The notes beneath the pieces are model-generated. The model was not told where the DNA came from, ran no database searches, and worked only from the letters and a program-made list of their open reading frames with translations. A program made the translations under genes and the position numbers. A stretch of DNA of 64,000 bases from Klebsiella ornithinolytica NBRC 105727 = ATCC 31898. Lineage in GTDB: Bacteria; Pseudomonadota; Gammaproteobacteria; Enterobacterales; Enterobacteriaceae. This document shows positions 27,959 to 37,978 of this stretch, in pieces; the first letter of the stretch is position 1; each line of letters begins with the position of its first letter. The stretch lies in the NCBI RefSeq assembly GCF_001598295.1, contig NZ_BCYR01000008.1, forward strand, positions 214,323 to 278,322. The letters are read 5' to 3'.

Positions 27959-29610
27959 AAAGCATTCGTTATAGCGTCTCTTTAGTGGTGTTATTTGCGC
28001 TGTATTATCTACTTCCGTTGAATTTCCGACTGCTCTGGCAGCCTGATGAAACGCGCTATGCGGAGATCAGCCGCGAGATGCTGGCGTCCGGTGACTGGGT
28101 GGTGCCGCATTTTCTCGGGCTGCGCTATTTTGAAAAACCAATTGCCGGATACTGGATTAACAGCATCGGGCAGTGGTTGTTTGGCCACAATAACTTTGCC
28201 GTGCGCTTTGGCTCGGTCTTCTCCATTAGCGTCACCGCGCTGCTGATTGCGTGGCTGGCATGGCGCATCTGGCAGGACAAACGGGTGGCGATTCTGTCCG
28301 CCGTGATCTTCCTGACCGCACTGCTGGTCTACGGTATTGGCACCTATGCGGTGCTGGACCCGATGATCACCCTGTGGATGGCGCTGGCGATGTGCAGTTT
28401 CTGGGGCGCCGCTCAGGCGCAGACCCGAAACGGTAAAATCATCGGCTACGCGCTGCTGGGGGCGGCCTGTGGAATGGGGGTGATGACCAAAGGCTTCCTG
28501 GCGCTGGCGGTGCCGGTTGTCGGGGTTCTGCCGTGGGTGATTGCCCAGAAGCGCTGGCGTGAAGTGTTGACCTACGGCTGGCTGGCGGTGGGGGTCTGTA
28601 TCCTGACGGTGCTGCCCTGGGGCCTGGCTATCGCCAAACGCGAACCGGACTTCTGGCGCTATTTCTTCTGGGTGGAGCATATTCAACGCTTTGCCGAGAA
28701 AGATGCCCAGCACAAGGCGCCGTTCTGGTATTACATCCCGTTCCTGTTCGCCGGAAGTCTGCCGTGGCTGGCGCTGCTGCCCGGGGCGCTGAAGCGCGGC
28801 TGGAGCGAGCGCGATGATGTGCGCGGCGCGCTGTATCTGCTTGGCTGGGTGGCGATGCCGTTCCTGTTTTTCAGTATCGCCAAAGGGAAACTGCCGACCT
28901 ACATTCTGCCGTGCTTCGGGCCGCTGTCGATTCTGATGGCTCGCTATGGGCTGGATGCGGCGAAGGCGGGAGCGAAGGCGCTGCGCATTAACGGCCTCAT
29001 CAACCTGATCTTTGGCCTGGTGGGTCTGATTGCCGTGCTGGTGGTGTCGCCGTGGGGCGTGATGCATAAACCGGTCTGGACGCAGATTGAGCTGTATAAA
29101 TGTCTGCTGGCGGCGATTGCGTTTGCCGTCTGGGCGCTGATGGGCTGGCTGGCGATGAAAGATAACGGCCGTCGCTGGACATTAGCCGCCTGCTGTCCTC
29201 TGGGGCTGGCGCTGCTGATTGGCTTTGCCATTCCTGACCGGGTGATTGATAGTAAGCAACCGCAGTTCATGGTCGATATCATTGGTGAATCGCTGGCGCC
29301 AAGCCGCTATGTGCTGAGCAACAACGTCGGCATTGCCGCCGGTCTGGCGTGGGAACTCAAGCGTAACGATATCATCATGTATGACAAGCAGGGCGAACTG
29401 AAGTACGGTTTAGACTGGCCGGATGCGAAGAATGGCTTTGTGAGCCAGAGTGAGTTTGCCAGCTGGCTGGCAGCGCATCGCCAGGAAGGACCGGTATCGC
29501 TGGTGCTGCTGATGGACAAAGGAGAAAACATGGCCGATTTACCTCTACCGAAACCTGACAACACCTACGTGTTGGAGCGGGTTGTGTTTCTCCAGTATCT
29601 GCCGCAATGA
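27955..29610 (+). CDS. arnT: Undecaprenyl phosphate-L-Ara4N lipid A transferase
   Basis: A GT83 inner-membrane transferase that attaches L-Ara4N to lipid A phosphates on the periplasmic face, lowering negative charge and giving polymyxin resistance. The 551-residue product has about 12 transmembrane helices in its first 430 residues and a C-terminal periplasmic domain. The first periplasmic loop has the GT-C acidic motif [15 protein letters not shown]. Overlaps with arnD and arnE are 4 bp each. Confidence 0.96.
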   Translation: MKSIRYSVSLVVLFALYYLLPLNFRLLWQPDETRYAEISREMLASGDWVVPHFLGLRYFEKPIAGYWINSIGQWLFGHNNFAVRFGSVFSISVTALLIAWLAWRIWQDKRVAILSAVIFLTALLVYGIGTYAVLDPMITLWMALAMCSFWGAAQAQTRNGKIIGYALLGAACGMGVMTKGFLALAVPVVGVLPWVIAQKRWREVLTYGWLAVGVCILTVLPWGLAIAKREPDFWRYFFWVEHIQRFAEKDAQHKAPFWYYIPFLFAGSLPWLALLPGALKRGWSERDDVRGALYLLGWVAMPFLFFSIAKGKLPTYILPCFGPLSILMARYGLDAAKAGAKALRINGLINLIFGLVGLIAVLVVSPWGVMHKPVWTQIELYKCLLAAIAFAVWALMGWLAMKDNGRRWTLAACCPLGLALLIGFAIPDRVIDSKQPQFMVDIIGESLAPSRYVLSNNVGIAAGLAWELKRNDIIMYDKQGELKYGLDWPDAKNGFVSQSEFASWLAAHRQEGPVSLVLLMDKGENMADLPLPKPDNTYVLERVVFLQYLPQ

Positions 29611-29945
29611 GTACCTGGATCTGCCTGGCGCTGGCGAGCCTGTTAAGCTGCGCCGGGCAGCTGTGCCAGAAGCAGGCGACGCGCCCGTCTAAATCACGGC
29701 GGCGCGGCCGCCATATTCTCGGCTGGCTGGGCCTTGCGCTGCTGGCGCTCGGCGGCGGTATGCTGCTGTGGCTGAGCGTGCTGCAATCCATTCCGGTGAG
29801 CGTGGCCTATCCCATGCTGAGCCTCAATTTTGTCTGGGTGACGTTAGCGGCCTGGGGGATCTGGCGAGAGCCGGTAGCCCGGCGGCACTGGGTCGGCGTC
29901 GGGCTGATTGTGGTCGGCATCGTGGTGCTCGGGAGTAGCGTCTGA
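29607..29945 (+). CDS. arnE: L-Ara4N-phosphoundecaprenol flippase subunit ArnE
   Basis: A small EmrE-like four-helix membrane protein that, with ArnF, is thought to flip undecaprenyl-P-Ara4N to the periplasm. The product is 112 residues, with transmembrane stretches at about 1-18, 38-58, 62-85 and 91-111. It begins at an ATG that overlaps the arnT stop and ends one base into arnF. Confidence 0.94.
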   Translation: MSTWICLALASLLSCAGQLCQKQATRPSKSRRRGRHILGWLGLALLALGGGMLLWLSVLQSIPVSVAYPMLSLNFVWVTLAAWGIWREPVARRHWVGVGLIVVGIVVLGSSV

Positions 29946-30328
29946 TGGGCTTAATCTGGGCGTTATTCAGCGTCGGGCTGGTCAGCGCCGCACAGCTTCT
30001 GCTGCGCGGGGCGATGGTTGAACTGCCGCCGCTGAGTGACCTGTTCGCGTTTCTCAATCATCTTTTCCATCTGCGTGCCGGAACTATCGGCCTGGGGCTG
30101 GGACTGAGCGGCTACCTGCTGTCGATGGTCTGCTGGTACTTTGCGCTGCATCAGCTGCCGCTGGCCAAAGCCTACGCGCTACTCAGTCTGAGCTATATTC
30201 TGGTCTGGGCCGCCGCTATCTGGCTGCCCGGCTGGCATGAACCTTTCCACTGGCGCTCCCTGCTGGGGGTGCTGATTATCATCGCCGGCGTGCTGACAAT
30301 CTTCTGGCCGGCGAAGCGCAAAACCTGA
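29945..30328 (+). CDS. arnF: L-Ara4N-phosphoundecaprenol flippase subunit ArnF
   Basis: The second EmrE-like subunit of the flippase: 127 residues and four hydrophobic helices. It starts on the last base of the arnE stop codon. Its stop lies 1 bp from the stop of the convergent acpT gene, so the arn and aryl polyene operons meet end to end with no visible terminator between them. Confidence 0.94.
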   Translation: MGLIWALFSVGLVSAAQLLLRGAMVELPPLSDLFAFLNHLFHLRAGTIGLGLGLSGYLLSMVCWYFALHQLPLAKAYALLSLSYILVWAAAIWLPGWHEPFHWRSLLGVLIIIAGVLTIFWPAKRKT

Positions 30329-30329
30329 G

Positions 30330-30899
30330 TCAGCGGATCCTGTCGGCCTTCAACGCAAACGGCGTTGGTGTGCAGACCGCCAGACTCAGATTGGCAAGCT
30401 GGATCTGACTGACCGGGAACGCCGCGCCGCGCGTGCTGTCGACGCTGGCAATCTGCCAGGCGCTGCCGCCGCGCTGCTTAACCATCGCTTCTTTGCGCGT
30501 CCAGATACGCCAGAAGGCGTCGAGCTGCCGCTCCGGATGCTCCGCTTCTACTTCCGCATGCTCCCCAGGACTGAAAATGGCGTTAGCCAGCCTGCGCCAG
30601 TTCGGGCGAGGGCGAATCACTTCGATATCGCAGCCGACCTCGCCTTCATCGCTGAGCAGCAGGGCGATATCATCGCCGCTGTGGCTGAGGTTAAACCAGA
30701 GTCCCGTCTCGCCGGAGAACCCCGGTTTACCGTGTTCAGCGTAAATAATCTCAGGCAGCGGCGACACCGCCTGCGCCAACAGGACCCGGCCCGCCAGCCA
30801 GCTTGCGCGACGACTGCCCTGCGGCGCCTGAGCCGCGAGCTTATGCGGCAGAGGCCGGGTGCTTAACGTCGAGATTTTTCCCAGGAAAAGTCGATACAT
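30330..30899 (-). CDS. acpT: 4'-phosphopantetheinyl transferase AcpT
   Basis: Attaches phosphopantetheine from CoA to carrier proteins. The 189-residue product has both Sfp-type signatures: GCDIEVIRP (Mg2+-binding Asp/Glu) and FWRIWTRKEAMVKQRG. It is the last gene of the aryl polyene operon, its ATG one base after the stop of the ketosynthase gene. Its expected substrates are the two acyl carrier proteins encoded upstream, as known for AcpT of E. coli O157:H7. E. coli K-12 keeps acpT beside nikA without the rest of the cluster. The frame is open upstream, but homology and spacing favour ATG 30899. Confidence 0.9.
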   Translation of the reverse strand: MYRLFLGKISTLSTRPLPHKLAAQAPQGSRRASWLAGRVLLAQAVSPLPEIIYAEHGKPGFSGETGLWFNLSHSGDDIALLLSDEGEVGCDIEVIRPRPNWRRLANAIFSPGEHAEVEAEHPERQLDAFWRIWTRKEAMVKQRGGSAWQIASVDSTRGAAFPVSQIQLANLSLAVCTPTPFALKADRIR

Positions 30900-30900
30900 A

Positions 30901-32130
30901 TCAGGGCCAGCGCTGAATAATGATGGACGTATTGATCCCGCCGAAGGCGAAGTTATTACTCTGGATAAATTCGCAATCAATCCGGCGGCTCTCGCCCATA
31001 ATGTAATCCAGCTCGCCGCACTGCGGGTCCGGCCGGCGCAGGTTGAGCGTAGGGGCAAACCAGCCCTCCCGCATCATTTGCAGGCTCATCCAGGCCTCCA
31101 GCGCCCCGCAGGCGCCCAGGGTATGGCCAAAATAGCTTTTTAGTGAAGAGATCGGAACGCGGTCGCCAAACACGGCGGCGCTGGCCTGGCTCTCGGCAAT
31201 ATCACCGCGATCGGTCGCCGTGCCGTGCGCCGAAATATAGCCAATATCCTGGGCGCTTAAACCGGCCATTCTGAGCGATTGCTCCATGCAAATTTGCATG
31301 GTTTCCCGCTGCGGCTGGGTAATATGCGCCGCGTCGCAGTTGGTGGCGAAGCCGATGATTTCACCGTAAATCGTCGCTCCCCGGGCTTTGGCATGTTCCA
31401 GCTCTTCCAGCACAAAGGTGCCGGCGCCTTCGCCAATCACCAGACCGTCACGGGCTTCATCGAACGGCGATGGTGTGGTTTTCGGCTCATCGTTGCGCTG
31501 GCTGGTCGCGAACAACGTATCGAAAATAGCCGCTTCCGACGGACACAGCTCTTCAGCGCCGCCGGCCACCATGATGGTCTGATAGCCGTGACGAATCGCC
31601 TCCCAGGCATAGCCAATCGCCTGGCTGCCGGAGGTGCAGGCGCTGGAGGTGGGAATGACCCGCCCGCGCAGGCCGAAGAACAGGCCGGTGTTCACTGCGG
31701 TTGTGTGCGGCATCATCTGGACGTAGGTCGTGCCGGTGATGTTATTGGTATGCTTTTCCGTCAGCATGGTCGCGAATTCGCTGACCGGACCGGTGCTACC
31801 GGTAGAGGAGCCGTAGGCAATACCGGTTTCGCCATTGGTGAGAACCGCCTCGCCAGTCAGTCCGGCCTGCTCCAGCGCCAGCTCGCTGGCGCGGGTGGAC
31901 ATCAGCGAGACGCGGCCCATGGCGCGAATGCGCTTGCGCGTATAGTGCTCCGGCAGGGTGAAATCGTCGATGGGGGCGCCGAGTAGCGTATGCAGACCAT
32001 CATAGATTTGCCACTCCGGCATTGTGCGCACGGCGTTCTCGTAGGCCTGTAGCCTGGCGGATACCGCCTGCCAGCTTTCGCCGAAGGCGGTGACGCCGCC
32101 CATACCGGTAATGACGACGCGACGAGTCAT
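30901..32130 (-). CDS. apeR: Aryl polyene beta-ketoacyl-ACP synthase (FabF-like)
   Basis: A 409-residue thiolase-fold ketosynthase. The Cys-His-His triad is intact: TSSACTSGSQ (nucleophile), AHGTATDRGD and GHTLGACGALE. In the studied Ape systems ApeR is the stand-alone ketosynthase thought to start or support elongation beside the ApeO/ApeC pair. It overlaps the ketoreductase gene by 4 bp and leads straight into acpT. Assignment as apeR rests on order and family. Confidence 0.85.
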   Translation of the reverse strand: MTRRVVITGMGGVTAFGESWQAVSARLQAYENAVRTMPEWQIYDGLHTLLGAPIDDFTLPEHYTRKRIRAMGRVSLMSTRASELALEQAGLTGEAVLTNGETGIAYGSSTGSTGPVSEFATMLTEKHTNNITGTTYVQMMPHTTAVNTGLFFGLRGRVIPTSSACTSGSQAIGYAWEAIRHGYQTIMVAGGAEELCPSEAAIFDTLFATSQRNDEPKTTPSPFDEARDGLVIGEGAGTFVLEELEHAKARGATIYGEIIGFATNCDAAHITQPQRETMQICMEQSLRMAGLSAQDIGYISAHGTATDRGDIAESQASAAVFGDRVPISSLKSYFGHTLGACGALEAWMSLQMMREGWFAPTLNLRRPDPQCGELDYIMGESRRIDCEFIQSNNFAFGGINTSIIIQRWP

Positions 32131-32858
32131 AGCATACCTCCATTGATGGAAATCACCTGACGCGTCACATAGCCTGCAATATCCGACATCAAATAGCTGG
32201 CGAGTCCGGCGACTTCTTCGGCCTGACCCATGCGTTTCATCGGAACGAGCGACATCGCCTCTTTGAGGGCGGCCTCTTCCATGACGATCATCCCGGTATC
32301 AACCAGCCCTGGGGCAATGCAGTTGACGGTGATCTTGCGTTTTGCCAGCTCAATGGCCAGCGCTTTGGTCGCGCCGATAATGCCCGCTTTGGCGGCACTG
32401 TAGTTAACCTGCCCGCGGTTGCCCATGACGCCTGACACCGAAGAGAGCGTGATAATCCGTCCGCCCTGGCGGGCGCCGATCATCGGCATGATGCATGGCT
32501 GAATGACGTTATAAAAACTGTCGAGATTGGTGTGGATCACCGCATCCCAGTCGCTGTCGCTGAGCGCCGGGAAGGCGCCATCCCGGGTAATGCCGGCATT
32601 GCTCACCACACCGTACCACGGCCCATGAGTCGCGATATCCTGCTCCAGCACCTCGCGGCACTGCTCACGGTTGGTGACATCAAAACTCAATGTCCGGCCC
32701 GCTCCCCCGGCGGCGCGGATGCTCTTCAGCGTCTCCTGCGCACCCTCTGCGTCACGATGATAATGGACGCCGACAATAAAGCCATCGGCCGCCAGCTGGC
32801 AGGCGATGGCACGCCCGATACCCTTGCTGGCACCGGTCACTAATACGGAACGACTCAT
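32127..32858 (-). CDS. apeQ: Aryl polyene 3-ketoacyl-ACP reductase (FabG-like)
   Basis: A 243-residue short-chain dehydrogenase that reduces the beta-keto group after each condensation. The NADPH motif VTGASKGIGRAIA is at residues 7-19, the catalytic serine is in ITLSSVSGVMG, and YSAAKAG holds the Tyr-x3-Lys pair. Overlaps of 4 bp on both sides place it firmly in the operon. Confidence 0.88.
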   Translation of the reverse strand: MSRSVLVTGASKGIGRAIACQLAADGFIVGVHYHRDAEGAQETLKSIRAAGGAGRTLSFDVTNREQCREVLEQDIATHGPWYGVVSNAGITRDGAFPALSDSDWDAVIHTNLDSFYNVIQPCIMPMIGARQGGRIITLSSVSGVMGNRGQVNYSAAKAGIIGATKALAIELAKRKITVNCIAPGLVDTGMIVMEEAALKEAMSLVPMKRMGQAEEVAGLASYLMSDIAGYVTRQVISINGGML

Positions 32859-33331
32859 GGTTTCTCTCCCTGATTAAAAAGCGTCGTTAACTCTTCCTGG
32901 GTGGGCTGGAAGGTGTTGATGCGGCCCGTTGCCAGCGTGTCATTCCCGCAGCAGATCGTGCAGTCGAAGCTACCGAAACGTTCATCCTGCATTAATAAGC
33001 TGACCGCGATGGTCAGCGTTTGCCCGGCGGGCAGAACGCCGGCGGCGCACACCAGTTCTCTGGCTCCCAGCACCATACCGAGGGCGATGTTGCCCAGGTT
33101 TTTCTGATGACGATGCCAGCCGGACCAGACGCCAATGGTCTGCGCCATCAGCTCCAGCGCAAACCAGCCCGGCAGATCGCCGTTGGCATCAAGAAACGGC
33201 GTCAGTACGCCCCCGGAGGCGACGGTCACGCGGCAGGTGGCCGTTTCCTCGGACACCTCCAGCACCTCTTCGAGCAGCAGCATCGGGGCATCGTGCGGCA
33301 GATAGGCGCCGGGCGCCAGGTAATGGCTCAT
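32855..33331 (-). CDS. apeP: Aryl polyene 3-hydroxyacyl-ACP dehydratase (hotdog, ApeP-like)
   Basis: A 158-residue hotdog-fold protein related to FabA/FabZ that removes water to build the conjugated double bonds. It starts MSHYLAPGAYLPHDAPMLLLEEV, where PHDAPMLL matches the family hot-dog entry, and has DLPGWFALELMAQTIGVWSGW on the central helix. In characterised systems it works as a partner of ApeI. The start ATG 33331 overlaps the apeO stop. Confidence 0.82.
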   Translation of the reverse strand: MSHYLAPGAYLPHDAPMLLLEEVLEVSEETATCRVTVASGGVLTPFLDANGDLPGWFALELMAQTIGVWSGWHRHQKNLGNIALGMVLGARELVCAAGVLPAGQTLTIAVSLLMQDERFGSFDCTICCGNDTLATGRINTFQPTQEELTTLFNQGEKP

Positions 33332-34497
33332 GAAAGTCTCCCGAGCAAAATGCTGGCGTTGTTGCCGCCAAAAGCAAATGAGTTGGACAAAATCAGCGGG
33401 CGTTCCAGAGGCTGCGACGTCGCGATGATACCGCACTCCGCCAGCGCCGGGTCGCGCGGCGAGAGGCTGAAATCCTGCGCCGGCAGTGGCAAATGACGCT
33501 GCAAAATCAGCATACCTATTGCCGCTTCGGTGATCCCGGCGGCGCCGAGAGTATGTCCGGTGAGGTGTTTGGTTGAGCTGCACGGCACGGTGTCGCCAAA
33601 CAGCTGCTGCACGACCTGCGACTCCACCCGATCGTTAAGCGGCGTGGCGGTGCCGTGCAGGTTGATATAGCCCACCGCCCCGGCGGTGATGCCGGCATCG
33701 TCAAGCGCCTGGGTAATGGCGCGGATGGCGCCTTCGCCCTGCGGATGCGGGGCCGAAATATGGTGCGCATCGCTTGATTCGCCGACGCCCAGCAGCGCGA
33801 TCGGCTGCGGCTCGCGCGTCAGCAGCATCAGCGCCGCCCCTTCACCGATGGTGATCCCGCAGCGGTGAAGGGCAAAGGGCTGGCATCGCGTCACCGAAAG
33901 GGACTCCAGACTATGAAAACCGTTCACCGGCATCCGGCTCAGCGTATCGGCGCCGCCGACAATAGCCACGTCGGCGAGGTCGGCTTCAATCAGCCGTCGC
34001 CCGCTGATAATGGCCCTGGCGCTGGAGGAGCAGGCGGTGGAGAGGGTGAACGCCGGGCCGTCCAGCGCCAGCCAGTGGCTCAGAAAGCGCGACGGATCGC
34101 CCAGCTCCTGCTGCGGATATTGCCAGCCGGCGCTGGTCCCGCCGTTCAGCGTGGCAGCCACGTGAATATCGCCCTCGTCGAGGCCGGAGGTGCTGGTGCC
34201 GAGCACCACCGCGACGCGGTCGCTTCCGAAGCGCGCGATGGCCTCGTCGACCTGGGGACGGATCTGGGTTAGCGCCGCCAGCAGCAGCTGGTTATTACGC
34301 GATCGGTGGGCCGCAAAATCATCGGCAATGGCAGGCAGGACGGCATCCACGCCGCCGAGTACCGCTGCGGGCTGTCCCTCTAGCCAGCCCGGACGCGGGC
34401 GCATACCGGGGGCAATGCCGCGCGTCAGATTCGCGGCGATTTCATCGCAGTTGTCACCCAGCGCATTGATCATGCCGACAGCAGAAATGTAGATCAT
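33328..34497 (-). CDS. apeO: Aryl polyene ketosynthase (elongating subunit)
   Basis: A 389-residue ketosynthase with all three active-site residues: LSTACSSSARA (Cys), NLHGTATPLND (His) and TGHTLGAAGITE (His). In the studied pathway ApeO pairs with the chain length factor ApeC to extend the aryl starter with malonyl units. ATG 34497 lies 1 bp after the stop of the lipoprotein gene. The two ketosynthases of this cluster differ clearly in sequence, so they are not recent duplicates. Confidence 0.87.
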   Translation of the reverse strand: MIYISAVGMINALGDNCDEIAANLTRGIAPGMRPRPGWLEGQPAAVLGGVDAVLPAIADDFAAHRSRNNQLLLAALTQIRPQVDEAIARFGSDRVAVVLGTSTSGLDEGDIHVAATLNGGTSAGWQYPQQELGDPSRFLSHWLALDGPAFTLSTACSSSARAIISGRRLIEADLADVAIVGGADTLSRMPVNGFHSLESLSVTRCQPFALHRCGITIGEGAALMLLTREPQPIALLGVGESSDAHHISAPHPQGEGAIRAITQALDDAGITAGAVGYINLHGTATPLNDRVESQVVQQLFGDTVPCSSTKHLTGHTLGAAGITEAAIGMLILQRHLPLPAQDFSLSPRDPALAECGIIATSQPLERPLILSNSFAFGGNNASILLGRLS

Positions 34498-34498
34498 C

Positions 34499-35083
34499 TC
34501 AGTCACCCAGATATTGAATGGTGATGTGGTATTTAAAGGCCCGCTGCTCAATGCCGATCGGCTCGCGCTTACCCTGCCGGTTGAGGTAGGCGATCGCCGT
34601 CACCAGCTGCCCGCGGGCGTTGCGTAGCTCGCGGCGGTCGCCGGTGTCGATCAGGGTCCAGCCCTCCGGTAGCTGCGGTTGCCAGGCGGCGACAGGCCAG
34701 TAGCTGAGCATCACATCGGCCAGCACCTGACTTGCCGGCGGCAGCTGCGGAGCGACGATAGACTGCTCGGTGTGCAGTCCCTTTTCATCATAGGTCACAA
34801 GAAACAGGCGGATCCCCATCGATGAGAGACCGGCGAGAGTGACTTTTTGCTCATCCGCGTTGAGCATCACCAGCAGCGACTGAGTCTGGCCGTGAAAACG
34901 CCCGGTAAGCAGCTGCTGGGCATTCAGCGGCGGGGTGATGCCTGGCGCCGGTAACGTCACGCGGGTTCCCGGCTCCAGCCATGCCTGCGGTCGCCCTTGC
35001 CCGGGGCTGGACGAGTGACTGCACCCGGCGAGGATGAAGGTGGCGGCCAGCGCCGCGGCGCACCAGAGTCTGTGTTTGATCAT
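34499..35083 (-). CDS. apeN: Aryl polyene cluster lipoprotein (DUF3261)
   Basis: A 194-residue predicted outer-membrane lipoprotein. The signal peptide has lipobox ILAGC with the acylated cysteine at residue 21; the next residues (SHS) do not signal inner-membrane retention. The mature part is a DUF3261-type domain. With the LolA-like and MMPL proteins beside it, it probably helps deliver or hold the pigment lipid in the outer membrane. Molecular role is unknown. Confidence 0.82.
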   Translation of the reverse strand: MIKHRLWCAAALAATFILAGCSHSSSPGQGRPQAWLEPGTRVTLPAPGITPPLNAQQLLTGRFHGQTQSLLVMLNADEQKVTLAGLSSMGIRLFLVTYDEKGLHTEQSIVAPQLPPASQVLADVMLSYWPVAAWQPQLPEGWTLIDTGDRRELRNARGQLVTAIAYLNRQGKREPIGIEQRAFKYHITIQYLGD

Positions 35084-37404
35084 CGTCTTTTTTTCTCTTT
35101 TTTACCGGGCATCGCCAGCGGGGAGAGCAGGAAAGCGGTGAAAATACCGCTGACCAGCACAATGCCAAAACTGCTGATGGCCTGGGTGGCGCTGAAGACC
35201 AGCATGCCGAGGGTCAACAGGGTGGTCATCATGGCGAGGATGATGGCCAGCAGCGACGTCAGCGGCGTTCCGCGCGGGTTGCTGAAAAACAGGGTGTAGT
35301 TGATACCAATCCCCAGCACCAGCACCAGCGCCAGCAGTGAAAACAGGTTCACCGGGTGGCCGCTGAAGGCGAGGGCTGCCAGCCCGCAGCCTAACGACAG
35401 CACGGAGGGCACCAGGCCGATCGACCCTTTGCGCCAGCCGAGACGCAATATGGCGCCACAGGCGATGACCGCCAGCGCAACGACCAGCAGGCCCGTCAAA
35501 ATATGGCGATAGAGAGTAAACAGTTCGTCAAAGGCACTTTTTCTGTCTACCCACGCGACGCCGGGCTGCTTTTCACTCAGGGCCCGTAGCGCCGCGCTTG
35601 TTTTCACACCGTCAACCGGAACCAGCACGCCGCTCTCGCCCGCTGGCAGCGTCAGCCACAGCAGGCGCCAGCCTTCGCTGGCCGGGCTGGCAAGCCAGTC
35701 ATCGACCGTGACCGGCATGGCTGACAGATCCGCATCGACCGTTTTGAGCCCGGCGTTTTGCAGCGCGGCGGTGACCGCCGGTGCTGCCGCGTTGAGCAGC
35801 GCCAGATCCTGGCGTTGACGGGCCAGCGAATTGAGCGGAAGCGTGCGATAACCGCTGAGCATCCCCTGACGTTTCGCCTCGGCAAGGGCTGGTGCAAAGG
35901 CCTCCAGCCGCTCCAGCGTCTGCTGCGGCGTCGCACCGTAGACCACGAACCATTTCTGATCAACGCTCTGGCCGGTCAGGGCGACGATCGCTTTTTCTTC
36001 GGCCAGAAGATGCTGCGGCAGCGCCTGGAGCTGTGAAATATCGTCATCGACCCGCAGGGTGGCGATACCGGCCAGCGAGAAGAGCGCCAGCGTCAGCGGC
36101 AGGCCAATATACAGTTTTTTGTTGCGTCGCCATGCCGCCAGCCAGCGAAGCATGAGCCCCATCGCCGGCACCGGACGAACCGGCAGACCGCGGGACAGCA
36201 GCGGATGCCAGAAAATCACCGTCAGGCAGGAGGCGCTCAGTCCGACGGCGGCGAACACCGACATCTGGCGAATACCGGGGAAGGGGGCGAGCATCATGAT
36301 GAGATAGGCCACCACGGCCGTCAGCAGCGCCAGCAGCAACGTGCGGCGGACTTTGGCAAGGCTTTGCCACGGCGTGGCATCATGCCCGTGGACCATACGT
36401 TCCGTGAGATAGTACAGCGTATAGTCGGCGGAGATACCGATAATGCTCATGCTCATCACCAGCGTCATCAGATGCAGTTCGCCAAACAGCAGCAGCGTGG
36501 CGACGGTGCCCGCCAGCCCGCCAATGCCGACGGAAATCACGCACAGCAGCAGCGGCCGAAGCGAACGGAAGGTCACGACGATAAGCAGGATCACCCCAAG
36601 CAGCGTGGCGATGCCGAGGGTGGAGATATCCTGCTTCGCCTGCTGGCTGGCGTAGTCGCTGTAAAACACCGTCCCGCGGGTGAGCACCTGTGCCTGCGGG
36701 TAGCGCGCTTTTAATTGCTCTTCCAGCTCCGCGAGGGTCGTCACGACGCGATGCGTCTGCTGCATATCGAATGAGGAACCTGCCAGCTCGCCGTGGATCA
36801 GATACCAGTCATTTCCCTGCTTATCCTGGGTTACCAGCCAGCCGTCTTTGAGCTGCAAACGCTGGCCGTTTTGCGCCATCGCCAGCTGCGAGCCGCGCAT
36901 CAGCATCAGCGGATCGTTTTGCAGCTCTTTGCCGCTGACGCCGGAAAAGGCGGAGTAGAGCTGGGAGAGGACCCACTGCGCCTGCGCCGCGCCGCCGTTT
37001 TGCAGGCGAGCGCGGGTGGCATCATCGATAAGCCCGTTGCGGTGCTGCCAGAAAAAGGCTCCCCACGCCTGCTGGCTGGCGGCATCCATTGGGCCTTTCA
37101 CGTCCGCGAGAGCGTGCGATTGCTGAAGGAGAGTGAGCCATTCGCCTGCCGCCTGAGGACCGGCCTGCTTGCCGGGGCTCACCAGCCAGACTATCTGCCG
37201 GTCCAGCCGCTGCATAAAGCCATCGTTCAGGGCCGGGGGAATAGCGCCAAGGGTCTGCTTCGGCAACATCGCCAGTACGCTGCTGTTGACCCGCGATTGC
37301 GGCAGCAGCGTCAGCAGAACGCCCAGCATCAGCAGGCAGACGCAGCCCCACAGCAGCGCGATGCTCCGGCGGTTACGGTGCAGCAAATCGTTGTCGTTCG
37401 TCAT
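35080..37404 (-). CDS. apeM: MMPL/RND-type exporter of the aryl polyene cluster
   Basis: A 774-residue inner-membrane protein of the MMPL/RND superfamily with two repeats: each has one helix, a large periplasmic loop, then five clustered helices (about 245-400 and 630-760). MSIIGISADYTLYYLTERM in the first half is the proton-relay helix region. It is likely the exporter of the aryl polyene lipid. The gene begins 32 bp inside apeL without a strong ribosome site, so its translation is probably coupled to apeL. Confidence 0.85.
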   Translation of the reverse strand: MTNDNDLLHRNRRSIALLWGCVCLLMLGVLLTLLPQSRVNSSVLAMLPKQTLGAIPPALNDGFMQRLDRQIVWLVSPGKQAGPQAAGEWLTLLQQSHALADVKGPMDAASQQAWGAFFWQHRNGLIDDATRARLQNGGAAQAQWVLSQLYSAFSGVSGKELQNDPLMLMRGSQLAMAQNGQRLQLKDGWLVTQDKQGNDWYLIHGELAGSSFDMQQTHRVVTTLAELEEQLKARYPQAQVLTRGTVFYSDYASQQAKQDISTLGIATLLGVILLIVVTFRSLRPLLLCVISVGIGGLAGTVATLLLFGELHLMTLVMSMSIIGISADYTLYYLTERMVHGHDATPWQSLAKVRRTLLLALLTAVVAYLIMMLAPFPGIRQMSVFAAVGLSASCLTVIFWHPLLSRGLPVRPVPAMGLMLRWLAAWRRNKKLYIGLPLTLALFSLAGIATLRVDDDISQLQALPQHLLAEEKAIVALTGQSVDQKWFVVYGATPQQTLERLEAFAPALAEAKRQGMLSGYRTLPLNSLARQRQDLALLNAAAPAVTAALQNAGLKTVDADLSAMPVTVDDWLASPASEGWRLLWLTLPAGESGVLVPVDGVKTSAALRALSEKQPGVAWVDRKSAFDELFTLYRHILTGLLVVALAVIACGAILRLGWRKGSIGLVPSVLSLGCGLAALAFSGHPVNLFSLLALVLVLGIGINYTLFFSNPRGTPLTSLLAIILAMMTTLLTLGMLVFSATQAISSFGIVLVSGIFTAFLLSPLAMPGKKEKKRR

Positions 37405-37978
37405 CGGTCAGTTGCGCGGGCGTCAGTTGATGTTGAGAGAGGACGATATCGGTACGATCGCCTTGTTTATCATTGAGTTGAATATTTTCCAGGTTGCGCT
37501 GGCCCGCCAGGTCGATGGTGGCGAAGATTTTATCCAGCGGTGTGGTTTTCGGCGTCAGGCGCAGGGTCCATCGCCCTTCGCCGGTATCGGCAAACTCGAC
37601 GCGGAAGTTCTGCTCCAGCACCTGACGGTCGGCCTGAAACAGCGCGCGCAGCAAATGGTTGAACTGGAACATCTGCGGGTTGTTCTCGGCGGTGATCGTC
37701 TGCGGCGGCTGGCCGCCGATCGCCTGTACCATCCGTTTATCATCCAGCAGGAGCTGCATCGGGAACGGGGCGGTCTGATCCCACAGCAGCCCCTGGTCGC
37801 GGGCGATCAGCATCTGGCCCTGGGATCGCAGCGGCTGCGGCAGATCCTTAATGGTACGGGTTTGATCGAAGTGGGCGCGGATCACCGGCTGTTCGGTCAA
37901 GCGCTGCTGCAGATCGTCAAGCGTCAGGGCGCTGAGCAACGGGCTAATCAGCAGCGCCAGCAGGGGCCACCATCTCAT
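37373..37978 (-). CDS. apeL: LolA-related periplasmic carrier of the aryl polyene cluster
   Basis: A 201-residue periplasmic protein with an N-terminal signal peptide (MRWWPLLALLISPLLSALT) and a LolA/LppX-like half-barrel. LolA ferries lipoproteins; this relative probably carries the aryl polyene lipid or the cluster's lipoprotein across the periplasm. Overlaps: 4 bp with the thioesterase gene upstream and 32 bp with the exporter gene downstream. Confidence 0.83.
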   Translation of the reverse strand: MRWWPLLALLISPLLSALTLDDLQQRLTEQPVIRAHFDQTRTIKDLPQPLRSQGQMLIARDQGLLWDQTAPFPMQLLLDDKRMVQAIGGQPPQTITAENNPQMFQFNHLLRALFQADRQVLEQNFRVEFADTGEGRWTLRLTPKTTPLDKIFATIDLAGQRNLENIQLNDKQGDRTDIVLSQHQLTPAQLTDDERQRFAAP